Below, piece by piece: positions 17,627-25,967 of a DNA stretch of 42,001 nucleotides. The stretch lies in assembly GCA_937900285.1 (NCBI GenBank), contig CALCEM010000009.1, positions 1 through 42,001 of the forward strand. Direction: 5' to 3'. Every line of letters begins with the position of its first letter. The stretch's first letter is position 1. A program made the translations under genes and the position numbers. Below the pieces are notes generated by a model. It made no database searches, had not been told where the DNA came from, and worked only from the letters and a program-made list of their open reading frames with translations. The stretch is from an uncultured Fretibacterium sp. GTDB taxonomy: Bacteria > Synergistota > Synergistia > Synergistales > Aminobacteriaceae.

Positions 17627-18399
17627 ATGTCGGAGATCAATAAAATAATTAAAGAGGTCTCAGGTCTCAGCATCGAAGCAAGAAGGTATATGCTTTATTA
17701 ACTGGGCGCGGAAATAATACACTGAAAGATAAAAATATTATTGATGTGTTAGGACACCCTGTTTTATATTACCCGGCAAACGCGGCAACAAAATCAAAAT
17801 TAATTCAAAAATTCTTCTGTAGCAGCGATGACGAAAAAATTTTAAACGAAGCTGAGAAATTAAATTATATTCCAATAAAACGACCGCCGGAATTAGCTCA
17901 ACCAGACAGCCAGCATATAGATTGCATATTACACGCGCTGGAAGTTATAGGGAAAAATTTTGAAATTCCGGAAATTTTAGTTGTGATACTCGCAAATAAT
18001 GTAACTGTGAAATCTCAATATATAAACGATTGCGTTAATATTTTATTAGATGATCCCGAAATTAGTGCAGCTGTACCTGTTTACGTTGATAATGACCACC
18101 ACCCGTTAAGAGCAAAAACAGTCGATGAAAATAATAAACTTCAAATGTACGAAAAAAATATTACTGGCAAAATTTCAACTAATCGGCAGGATTTACCTAA
18201 ATGTTATTTTTTGTCGCATAATTTTTGGGTTTTACGGACTTCAAATTTTACGGAAGAAAATATTTTAAATGGTCAACAGCCTTGGAGCTTCATGGGGAAT
18301 AATATTGCGTATTATGAAATTGGGGAATCGATAGACATTCATAAGGAAACAGATTTAATACTCGCGCGCGAATGGATCAAGAAAAATTACACTGACTAA
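17627..18399 (+). pseudogene. Cytidylyltransferase-like (NeuA-type) gene with an N-terminal frameshift
   Basis: An AAAGGAG ribosome-binding site precedes ATG 17627, but that frame stops after 24 codons. The family sequence resumes in the next frame at KVYALLTGRGNNTLKDKNI and runs to 18399, with FFCSSDDEKIL, KRPPELAQPDSQHIDCILHALEV and the C-terminal DIHKETDLILAREWI. This is the layout of acylneuraminate/CMP-sugar synthetase relatives found in polysaccharide clusters. Loss of one A in the AAGAAGG stretch near 17681-17687 would explain the shift exactly. The rest is intact, about 240 residues, so the break may be recent, or an assembly error. It is not a copy of the other, minus-strand cytidylyltransferase; the two differ clearly. 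Function would be activation of a sugar acid with CTP for surface glycans. Confidence 0.7.
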
Positions 18400-18402
18400 T
18401 AA

Positions 18403-18513
18403 ATATTAATAAATATTTTTACGGCGAGTGTTGATGTTATGCTCATAAAAAATGCTCGCCATCTTGAAAATCCCAATTTATTACACACTGTGATTGATGC
18501 CATAAATAAATAA
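18403..18513 (+). pseudogene. Short coding remnant, C-terminal end of an unknown protein
   Basis: An open frame of 36 codons after the cytidylyltransferase has no start codon at its beginning and ends at 18513. It reads like protein (VDVMLIKNARHLENPNLL, then HTVIDAINK) and not like random AT-rich DNA. I take it for the C-terminus of a deleted gene, probably from the same polysaccharide cluster, but cannot name the family. Confidence 0.35.
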
Positions 18514-18524
18514 ATTATTTTGAT

Positions 18525-19451
18525 TTATTCAAATTCTGCCGATGATTCCCCTAAAAGCGCACCGACTTGATGTCTCCAAGGTAACGAAGGATGCGCACCC
18601 ATTTGAGTACAGGCCAAAGCCCCACAAGCAGAAGCAAATTTTACAGCAGCTTTTAACGGCATACCTTCGGAAAGTCCTACGCTCAAACCTGAGCAAAATG
18701 CATCCCGCGCTCCAGTGTTATCAATTGCACGAATATTAAACGCTTCATAATTAAAATTTTCATCATGTGTAAAAACTTTTCCGCCTTTAGCACTTTGAGT
18801 GACAATTAAATTTTTTACTCCGCGTTTTAAAATTTCTTCTGACATTTTATCGATTGTTTTATGTCGGGAAGTTCCAGCGTAAAAATTTAAAGCATTCTCA
18901 TTTAAAATCATATAGTCAATATTTTCCCACGCTTCATTGGGCAATGAAAACGGAGGTTCAGCTGACAAAAAAGTTTTACAGCCTGCAAGTCTCGCAGTTT
19001 TTAAACCGGCTGTCACAGTTTTTGGAGGTGTTTCCATTTGGAATAATACGCAGTCTGCTTCCTTAAAAATTTTTTTTGCGTTAGAAATATCATTCTGATT
19101 TAATAGCGCGTTAGCTCCTTGAGAAATTATTATTGAATGTTCGCCACTTCCTACAACAGTTATTAATGCTGTACCTGTTGCGACACCTTTATGAACTTTC
19201 AGTAATCCGCAGTCCACACGATTTTCAACTAAAATACTGCGCAATCTGTAACCAAAATCATCATCACCAATACAGCCAATCATATAAGAATCTGCGTTCA
19301 GTCTTGCAGCAGCTAAAGCCTGGTTAAAACCTTTTCCACCTCCTGCAACTCCAAAAGAATCGCCTATTAAAGTTTCGCCCCTAGTCGGAAAATAAGGTGC
19401 TCTCATCACGATGTCAATATTCAGCGAACCAACTACAGCTATAGTAGCCAA
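18525..19451 (-). CDS. rbsK: Ribokinase-like PfkB-family sugar kinase
   Basis: PfkB kinases phosphorylate ribose or related sugars with ATP. I see VVGSLNIDIVMRAPYFPTRGET at the N-terminus, GGGKGFNQALAAARL (signature 1, about 38-51) and the C-terminal signature region around 245-255. There the usual DTTGAGD is DNTGARD: the anion-hole glycine is replaced by R249 (codon at 18705-18707), while the catalytic base D250 is kept. That change may reduce activity. I start at TTG 19451, with GAAGGGGG eight bases upstream; a longer frame reaching 19547 has no ribosome-binding site and would overlap uvrC. That gives 308 residues, the normal length. Divergent from uvrC. Confidence 0.82.
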   Translation of the reverse strand: MATIAVVGSLNIDIVMRAPYFPTRGETLIGDSFGVAGGGKGFNQALAAARLNADSYMIGCIGDDDFGYRLRSILVENRVDCGLLKVHKGVATGTALITVVGSGEHSIIISQGANALLNQNDISNAKKIFKEADCVLFQMETPPKTVTAGLKTARLAGCKTFLSAEPPFSLPNEAWENIDYMILNENALNFYAGTSRHKTIDKMSEEILKRGVKNLIVTQSAKGGKVFTHDENFNYEAFNIRAIDNTGARDAFCSGLSVGLSEGMPLKAAVKFASACGALACTQMGAHPSLPWRHQVGALLGESSAEFE

Positions 19452-19539
19452 GATAAGTGCCCCCTTCAAGTAAAAGTTTTTGTATAATAACATAATATTT
19501 TCATGAATAAATAATTTTTGGAGAATATTTAAATTTAAA

Positions 19540-20994
19540 ATGCCCAAAATAAAAGATAATATAACAGCAATTTTAAAAACTTTGCCCCAGCTTCCAGGAG
19601 TATATTTAATGAGAGATTCTGAAGGAAAAATTATTTATGTTGGGAAGGCCATAAAATTAAAACGCCGAGTGTCATCATATTTTCGTCATGTACATTCATC
19701 GCCGAGATTAAAAAAACTCGTTGAAGCAATTTGCGATATTTCAATTATAAGAACTGAAACCGAAGCGGAGGCTCTGATTGTTGAAGCAAAATTAATCCGT
19801 AAATATTCGCCGTTCTTTAATATTGCCTTAAAAATGAGCGATCATTATCCGTTTATAAAAATTACAGATGAAGAATTTCCCAGAATTGAAATTACACGAC
19901 ATAAATTAAAAGATAATGCGACATATATAGGACCATTTGTGAACGCTGGGAATTTAAAAAATTTAATGAGAGTTGCTGAGAGATATTTCCCGTTAAGAGT
20001 CTGCAGAAGTAAAATTAATCCTGATAAAAATAAACGTCCTTGCGTTGAATATAATTTAGGACATTCGATGGGAATTTGTGCGAATTTATGCACTAAATCG
20101 GAATATCTGGATCGGGTTAAAGATTTAATATTATTATTTAACAATCAATCTGCAGAATTAGTCAGCCGTTTAAAAATCCGAATGAACGAAGCAGCAAAAA
20201 ATTTAAAATTCGAGGAAGCAGCTAAACACCGGGACGCAATACGCGCAATATGGAAAATTTCCCGTCAAAAAATTTCATCGGCATTGAGTGAAGATTTAGA
20301 TTCTCAAACATGGAACGTGTTAAATAAAATTCAGGAATTATTAAATTTAAAAATTCTGCCTTGGCGTATAGATGCGTTTGATATTTCGCATATGTCCGGC
20401 CATGAGACTTATGGGTGTTGCGTAGTTTTTGAGCAGGGGCAGCCATGTAAAAATTTATATCGGCGTTTTAAAATAAAAAATCTTTCAGACGGTGAAATAA
20501 ATGATTTTCAGAGCATATATGAAACAGTTTTAAGGCGTTACAGGCATGTAATAAATAATTCTGAACCATCTCCGCAGCTTGCTTTAATAGACGGTGGCCC
20601 GGTGCAACTTGAATACGCATTAAAAGCAATAAACGAATTAAATTTTAATTTGCCGTTGGTCGCATTGGCTGAACGTGAAGAAATTTTATATATTCCAAAT
20701 AATAAAGAGCCTATAATTTTGGAACGTTCTGATCCTGTTTTGCAATTATTTCAGAGATTGCGCGATGAGGTTCACAGGTATGCTATTACGACGCACAGGC
20801 ATTCAAGAAATTTAAAATACACGCGTTCGAGGCTTGAAAATATTCCTGGAATTGGTCGCATAAAGTCGGCAGAATTATTAATAAAATTTGGTTCAATCGA
20901 AAATATTTTAAAATTGCAGCCCGAAGAATTAGCGAAATGTCCCGGCATAAATATAAAATTAGCTGATAGAATAATCAAAAATTTAAAGGAGTGA
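19540..20994 (+). CDS. uvrC: UvrABC system protein C, short form
   Basis: UvrC makes both incisions in nucleotide excision repair. The GIY-YIG nuclease is at the N-terminus (LPGVYLMRDSEGKIIYVGKA, about 17-92). Four cysteines suited to an Fe-S cluster follow (RVCRSK, RPCVEY, ICANLC), then the UVR motif near 205-235 (KNLKFEEAAKHRDAIRAI). The C-terminal RNase-H-like nuclease keeps D in DAFDISHM, D in ALIDGGPVQL and H in RDEVHRYAITTHR, and the helix-hairpin-helix tail is complete. At 484 residues it is over 100 shorter than the usual ~600. The stretch between the UVR motif and the RNase-H core is nearly absent, reduced to a short linker around SEDLDSQTWNVLNKIQELLNL. All catalytic parts remain, so it may work. 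GGAG lies about 16 bases before the ATG. Confidence 0.88.
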   Translation: MPKIKDNITAILKTLPQLPGVYLMRDSEGKIIYVGKAIKLKRRVSSYFRHVHSSPRLKKLVEAICDISIIRTETEAEALIVEAKLIRKYSPFFNIALKMSDHYPFIKITDEEFPRIEITRHKLKDNATYIGPFVNAGNLKNLMRVAERYFPLRVCRSKINPDKNKRPCVEYNLGHSMGICANLCTKSEYLDRVKDLILLFNNQSAELVSRLKIRMNEAAKNLKFEEAAKHRDAIRAIWKISRQKISSALSEDLDSQTWNVLNKIQELLNLKILPWRIDAFDISHMSGHETYGCCVVFEQGQPCKNLYRRFKIKNLSDGEINDFQSIYETVLRRYRHVINNSEPSPQLALIDGGPVQLEYALKAINELNFNLPLVALAEREEILYIPNNKEPIILERSDPVLQLFQRLRDEVHRYAITTHRHSRNLKYTRSRLENIPGIGRIKSAELLIKFGSIENILKLQPEELAKCPGINIKLADRIIKNLKE

Positions 20995-21001
20995 TTTTAT
21001 T

Positions 21002-21801
21002 TTGATTGATGACATTTTCATGAACCAATTTACAGGCTTTAATCTTCATATTGGCAAAATGTCATTTTTAAGGCTTGTAAAGGAGTGTATTAAATCGATA
21101 TTTCTGCGCCGTTATGAACTTGATGCAGAGTACATTTTCTGGCTAATTATGCTCAAATTGTCGAATTTGTGAATTATATACACGATAAAAAATTATTCGG
21201 TGCAAAATATTTAATGATGTTATGTGACATGTGGCCGGTGGAGACTTTTTTGAGTGAATATCTGCGTTTTGAAAATATAACTTTAATTCATGGACAACAC
21301 GCAATTTTTCAGCCTCTCAATGAGAATGATTACATAAATAATATTTCGGGTGTATTCAGAAATAACCGCAATTGCAATGATAAATATTTAACATGGGGGG
21401 GGGGGAACGATCTTCCGAGCTTATGCACGCATTATAAATTAGGTGCTGACCTTGATTTAATCCCTTGCGGTAATCCTGTTATTTATGATTTCACCGGCGA
21501 ACAATCTGACAAATGGTTAATAATTTTAGATGTTCCAGCATTTAGAGAAACAAATCAAAAAATAATTTACATCGTAACTGAAGTTGCAAGAACCTTAAAC
21601 AAAAAAATTTTAATCAGACTTCACCCGCACGAAAGAGGCATAAAAGCTCCCTATAAAATTGATGATTCTATTTGCGAATATTCGACTGAAAATATTTATC
21701 CTGCTGTAGTTTTTGGACATACTAGCACAATTTTATACACGTATTTGGCGAGAAATGTTTTAACACTGAAAATCAAATCTGAGGATATTTTTTTATTTTA
21801 A
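21002..21801 (+). pseudogene. Glycosyltransferase-like polysaccharide gene, frameshifted, with a G11 tract
   Basis: A good ribosome-binding site (AAAGGAG, overlapping the end of uvrC) precedes TTG 21002. That frame runs to near 21145, and the protein continues in the next frame (NYAQIVEFVNYIHDKKLFGAKYLMML) to 21801. One missing A in CTAATTAT would restore a single ~266-residue protein. Motifs HGQHAIF, PCGNPVI, IRLHPHERG and VFGHTSTILYTYL resemble the GT-B-like C-terminal halves of CDP-glycerol phosphotransferases and capsule glycosyltransferases. The 3' end stops soon after SEDIF and may also be cut. A run of 11 G at 21395-21405, encoding WGGG, is exceptional in such AT-rich DNA. Exact function unknown. 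Confidence 0.6.
21395..21405 (+). repeat. Homopolymeric G11 tract, candidate phase-variation switch
   Basis: Eleven consecutive G lie inside the glycosyltransferase-like reading frame. Long G or C runs slip during replication and switch surface-glycan genes on and off in Campylobacter, Helicobacter and Neisseria. At the present length the local frame is open. The remainder of the window has no comparable run. Confidence 0.6.
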
Positions 21802-21913
21802 CCTCCTGAGTTTATTTATTTTTTTCGTAATTTACCGTATTAAAAATATTTAAATTTAAATAAAATTCACAAATCCTTTTGAAATGAAAAAAATTTTTAT
21901 AGGAGGAGTATTT

Positions 21914-23332
21914 ATGGATTTTGCGTTCATAATCGGTGTAATTCTTCTCTTAACATTCTTCGCACTCGCTTGGTATTGCATTAAGGGTTATAACTTGATG
22001 ATTGGCTTTTTAGTAATAACGATCATTTGGACGGTTCTGCCTTTATTAGGGACGTTGTTTGTGAGTCAGGATTTTTTAGACGCTAATGAAATTTTGAAAT
22101 TTGGCGCAGCTCATCCGCTCAAAAATGGCACGATCGTCTCACTCGTTTCAATTCTCAATAAAATTTATCAGAGTGCTCCGGAAGGTTGGGGAACAACTCT
22201 CGTAAATGTTTGTTGGGGTGCATGGTTCGGGCGCGTTTTAATGGACACTGGAATTGCTTCGACATTGATCCGCAAAACCGTAGAACTCGGCGGAGATAAA
22301 CCAGTCGTAACAGTAGCATTATTGAATATCGTTACAGCCGTTATTTTTACGTCAATGACTGGAGCCGGCCCGGTTATCGCAATTGGAGTTATAGTGCTTC
22401 CGATTTTGATGTCGCTCGGAGTTCCAAAAGCTATTTCAATGTTTACATTTATGGGATCAGTAGCAGCAGGAATTTATTTGAACCCTGTAAATTTTGCGCA
22501 GTATAGAGCGTTCTTTATTCAGCCGAGCCAAATGCCGGAATTTACTTTAGGTTGGTACGCTTCACATTGGGGATATGCTGCACTCGCGATTATGTTAGTA
22601 TGCACGACATTACTTGCGATGATATATTTAAACCGTTCTAAGTCTCATCGTCAGTGGGCCGCACAAGTTAAAAACCAGGCTTCGCAGAGAAATGCTCCGA
22701 TGTACACGTTAATACTTCCGATCGTTCCTGTTGTTTTAAATATAGCGTTTAATTTTTCAGTTATAGGCGGTTTTGTAATAGCCGGATTTTTAGCTTTATT
22801 CCTTTGCGGAAGGATGACCGGCACATTTGTAGAAAATTGTCAGCTCGTGAATAAATTATATTATGAAGGTGTTGTAGATACCGCTCCATTAGTTGGATTT
22901 TTATTAACTCTTCCGATGTTCAATGCTGTAGCAACGTACGCATCACCGTATTTTAATGTCGTAATCGGCGGGATCATGCCTCGTTCTGAATTAGTTGTAT
23001 GTGTAGTATTTGCTGCACTTTTATTTATGGGATTGTTCAGAGGCCCGATGACTTTGGTAGGTTGCGGAGCTGCTACACTCGGAGTTTTATCGAACGTTGC
23101 AAATTTTTCAGTTCCGTTTTTATATGGAGTTTTTGCAATTCCGACAATTACCGTAAATATTGGCTGTTGTATTACGCAGTCTTGGGTCGCGTGGGGCTTG
23201 GCTTATACAAAAGTTGAATCGCGCGATTTCTTAAAATTATCAATTCCGAACGCCTATTTAACTGGAGTAATTCAATATGTAGCAGTATTATTATTGCTCG
23301 GCGGTCTCGGAGCTGAATGGATGATTCATTAA
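21914..23332 (+). CDS. GntP/CitM-like ion-coupled organic-acid transporter
   Basis: A 472-residue, strongly hydrophobic inner-membrane protein with about 12 membrane segments. The organisation resembles the ion-transporter superfamily (GntP gluconate and CitMHS citrate carriers): a repeated-fold layout with TSMTGAGPVIAIGVIVLPIL in the first half and FRGPMTLVGCGAATLG in the second. The ATG at 21914 has a full AGGAGGAG nine bases upstream. A terminator separates it from the HyuA-type gene, but both point the same way and are probably functionally linked, the carrier bringing in the substrate. The substrate cannot be read from sequence; a carboxylate or amino-acid derivative is likely. Confidence 0.7.
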   Translation: MDFAFIIGVILLLTFFALAWYCIKGYNLMIGFLVITIIWTVLPLLGTLFVSQDFLDANEILKFGAAHPLKNGTIVSLVSILNKIYQSAPEGWGTTLVNVCWGAWFGRVLMDTGIASTLIRKTVELGGDKPVVTVALLNIVTAVIFTSMTGAGPVIAIGVIVLPILMSLGVPKAISMFTFMGSVAAGIYLNPVNFAQYRAFFIQPSQMPEFTLGWYASHWGYAALAIMLVCTTLLAMIYLNRSKSHRQWAAQVKNQASQRNAPMYTLILPIVPVVLNIAFNFSVIGGFVIAGFLALFLCGRMTGTFVENCQLVNKLYYEGVVDTAPLVGFLLTLPMFNAVATYASPYFNVVIGGIMPRSELVVCVVFAALLFMGLFRGPMTLVGCGAATLGVLSNVANFSVPFLYGVFAIPTITVNIGCCITQSWVAWGLAYTKVESRDFLKLSIPNAYLTGVIQYVAVLLLLGGLGAEWMIH

Positions 23333-23347
23333 ATTAAAAATTTTATG

Positions 23348-23381
23348 CGCAGGTTTGAAATTATGAGCCTGCGTTTTTTTT
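23348..23381 (+). terminator. Rho-independent terminator after the GntP-like carrier gene
   Basis: CGCAGG (23348-23353) pairs with CCTGCG (23368-23373), followed by eight T. A classical intrinsic terminator lying between the carrier and the HyuA-type gene. Confidence 0.75.
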
Positions 23382-23415
23382 ATAAATTTTAAAATCACGA
23401 GGAGAATTTTTAACA

Positions 23416-25560
23416 ATGCCCGAAAATAATAATAATCGCAGAGCCGTGCGCATGGGTATAGATGTCGGCGGAACTTATACGAAATGCGTCGCAATGGATA
23501 ATTTAACTCATGAAATAATCGGCAAAAATGAAGTTAAAACTACTCACGATGATAAAGACGGGGTCGCAGCCGGTGTCGTGAAAAGTTTTCAAAACTGCAT
23601 GGCCGAAAATAATATTTCACCTGAAGATGTCGTATTTGTTGCACATTCTACAACTCAGGCAACTAACGCATTTATTGAAGGTGATGTCGCAAACGTCGGA
23701 GTTTTTGGAGTGGCAGGCGGATTAATTGAGGGTTTTTTAGCAAAACGCCAGCTCGCTTTAAAAGATATCGTACTCGACCCGAAAACTAAAAAGGTAATTA
23801 AAATTTATAACGCCTTCGTAAAGAAAAAATTATTAACTGAAGAAGTCGTAAATAGTACAGTCGATGAATTAATACAAAAGGGCGCGCAGGTTATTGTTGC
23901 TTCGATGGCCTTCGGAGTCGACAGCATGGAAGAGGAGCAATTAATTCACGATGTCGCCTCGCCTAAAGGTTTGCCCGTCACAATGGCTTCAGATATTACA
24001 AAATTATACGGCCTGACCCGAAGAACTAGAACAGCAGCCATTAACGCTTCAATATTGCCGAAAATGATCGCTACAGCTAATGCTACAGAAAGCTCAGTGA
24101 GAAAAGCAGGCGTAACAGTCCCGTTAATGATCATGCGCGGTGACGGCGGAGTCATGGAAATTAACGAAATGCGCAAACGCCCAATTTTAACAGCTCTTTC
24201 AGGCCCGGCCGCTTCAGTAATGGGATCACTGATGTATTTAAGAGCTTCGAACGCAATTTATTTTGAAGTCGGCGGAACAACAACTAACATCGGCGTAATA
24301 AAAAATGGCCGTCCTGGTGTAGATTACGCGAGAATCGGAGGCCATGACACTTATATAAGCTCGTTGGACGTTAGAATTTTAGGATGCGCCGGGGGATCAA
24401 TGGTCAGAATAAACGATAAAGAAGTTGTAGATGTCGGACCGAGAAGCGCACATATTGCAGGTTGTGAATACGCTTGCTTTACGCCTGAAGAAGAAATTAT
24501 TGATCCCCAAATTGAATTAATTAGCCCGAAGCCAGGCGACCCAAATGATTACGTTGTGATTAGATTGAAGTCCGGCAAAAAAATTTGTTTCACAAATACC
24601 GATGCTGCTAACGTCTTAGGCTTGATCGATAAAAAATATTTTGCTCACGGAAACGCAAATGCCGCACGTAAAGCAATGCAGCCGGTCGCGGATAAATTAG
24701 GGATAACCGTTGAAGATTTAGCCACGCAAATTTTAGAAAAAGATTATGAAAAAGTCAGCGACTGTATAAACTCATTAGCCGAAAAATATCAGCTTGACCG
24801 CGAAAGCATGAAGCTCGTAGGCTGTGGCGGAGGTGCTGCTTCGTTAGTTCCGTATTGCGCCAATAAAATGGGACTTCAATATAATATCCCGGAAAATGCT
24901 GAAGTAATTTCATCTATAGGGGTCGCGCTCTCAATGGTTAGGGATGTCGTTGAGAGAGTTATTCCGAATCCTACTCAAGAAGATATACGGGACTTGAAAA
25001 AAGAAGCTATAGATTCCGCCGTGAGTTCCGGAGCTTCACCCGACACAGTAGAGGTTCATATTGAGATCGATTCTCAAACGGGAAAAGTTACGGCGATCGC
25101 TACAGGTTCAACAGAAGTTAAAACGACAGATTTATTAAAAGAATGCGACGAAGCAGAGGCCGAAGACTTAGCAAAACAAGATTTCGGAAGCAAAGTAAGT
25201 AATATTAAATTGGCCGCTAAAACTGAAAAATTTTACGTTTATCAAGGGCAGCGCGATGGAAAAACTCCGATCAGAATCGTAGACAAAAAAGGATTTATAC
25301 GCGTTCAATGTTCGCAGGCTGAGGTCGTCAAATGCAAAGTAAGTGAATATAAATCAGAAGTCGAAAGATTATGGGAGGATACTGCAGTATTTAAGACTGA
25401 TTCAATTTTGAGGCCGGATTATTTTGTATGTTTTGGGCCGAGGGTCAGCGATTACAGCGCGGTAGATTTAGATCAAATTTTGTTATTGATGGATTTAGAT
25501 TTAGGCGACCGCGATCCTGACGAGGAAATTATTTTAATAGGTTCGATAACAGAAGTTTAA
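23416..25560 (+). CDS. HyuA-type hydantoinase/oxoprolinase family protein
   Basis: A 714-residue ASKHA-fold protein. The N-terminal hydantoinase A domain begins with RMGIDVGGTYTKCVAMD, and the main domain has VEGG-like EVGGTTTNIGVIKNGRP (about 280-300). The region after residue 555 differs from the acetone-carboxylase type. The family couples ATP to opening or forming cyclic amides and carboxylations (N-methylhydantoinase, 5-oxoprolinase). No HyuB partner is beside it; members without HyuB are common in anaerobes. GAGGAG precedes the ATG. A GntP/CitM-like carrier lies directly upstream and a terminator directly downstream, so carrier and enzyme may form one catabolic unit. The actual substrate is unknown. 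Confidence 0.8.
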   Translation: MPENNNNRRAVRMGIDVGGTYTKCVAMDNLTHEIIGKNEVKTTHDDKDGVAAGVVKSFQNCMAENNISPEDVVFVAHSTTQATNAFIEGDVANVGVFGVAGGLIEGFLAKRQLALKDIVLDPKTKKVIKIYNAFVKKKLLTEEVVNSTVDELIQKGAQVIVASMAFGVDSMEEEQLIHDVASPKGLPVTMASDITKLYGLTRRTRTAAINASILPKMIATANATESSVRKAGVTVPLMIMRGDGGVMEINEMRKRPILTALSGPAASVMGSLMYLRASNAIYFEVGGTTTNIGVIKNGRPGVDYARIGGHDTYISSLDVRILGCAGGSMVRINDKEVVDVGPRSAHIAGCEYACFTPEEEIIDPQIELISPKPGDPNDYVVIRLKSGKKICFTNTDAANVLGLIDKKYFAHGNANAARKAMQPVADKLGITVEDLATQILEKDYEKVSDCINSLAEKYQLDRESMKLVGCGGGAASLVPYCANKMGLQYNIPENAEVISSIGVALSMVRDVVERVIPNPTQEDIRDLKKEAIDSAVSSGASPDTVEVHIEIDSQTGKVTAIATGSTEVKTTDLLKECDEAEAEDLAKQDFGSKVSNIKLAAKTEKFYVYQGQRDGKTPIRIVDKKGFIRVQCSQAEVVKCKVSEYKSEVERLWEDTAVFKTDSILRPDYFVCFGPRVSDYSAVDLDQILLLMDLDLGDRDPDEEIILIGSITEV

Positions 25561-25580
25561 TTAAATTTAAAATTTTTTGT

Positions 25581-25621
25581 CCCGGATTTAATTTAATTTA
25601 ATTTTCAGTCCGGGAATTTTT
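25581..25621 (+). terminator. Rho-independent terminator after the HyuA-type gene
   Basis: CCCGGA (25581-25586) pairs with TCCGGG (25609-25614), followed by AATTTTT. The loop is A/T-rich with TTTAA repeats. Confidence 0.6.
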
Positions 25622-25647
25622 AATTTATTTCGGAGGATTTTTTTAGC

Positions 25648-25961
25648 ATGAAATTTTTAATGTATGTATGCATTTTTATTTTGTCTTGGTGGATGGATAC
25701 GATTGCGATTAATTCAGCTTGGAAAAATTCCGTGTCATACATACAGAGATTTTATTTTAAAAAATATTTATTTCATGGACATAAAAGAAAACGCAATTAT
25801 TTACGGAGGTTTTGAAAGGTTCCGTTATAGCTGCTGGAGCTGTTGTTACGAAGGATTGCGAAAAATTTACGGTTTACGGAGGAATACCAGCTAAAAAAAT
25901 AGGAGTGAGAAATAATGATCTGCAATATAAATTTAATGGAAATTACATCCCGTTTTATTAA
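25648..25961 (+). pseudogene. Hexapeptide acetyltransferase remnant (deleted and frameshifted)
   Basis: CGGAGG precedes ATG 25648, but the protein is split over frames. One frame reads IRLRLIQLGKIPCHTYRDFI then MDIKENAIIYGG, as in the N-terminal part of maltose/WbbJ-type acetyltransferases. A second frame, from about 25815, gives VLKGSVIAAGAVVTKDCEKF then TVYGGIPAKKIGVRN and ends at 25961. The intervening left-handed beta-helix coils that hold the active-site histidine are missing. The family acetylates sugars of surface polysaccharides. This is clearly debris and is followed six bases later by the HExxH gene. Confidence 0.7.
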
Positions 25962-25967
25962 ATAGTC

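Noticed and set aside
17650..17685. 7-bp tandem duplication GGTCTCA as cause of the cytidylyltransferase frameshift
   Set aside because: The duplication is real, but removing seven bases does not bring the two frames together; loss of one A slightly downstream does.
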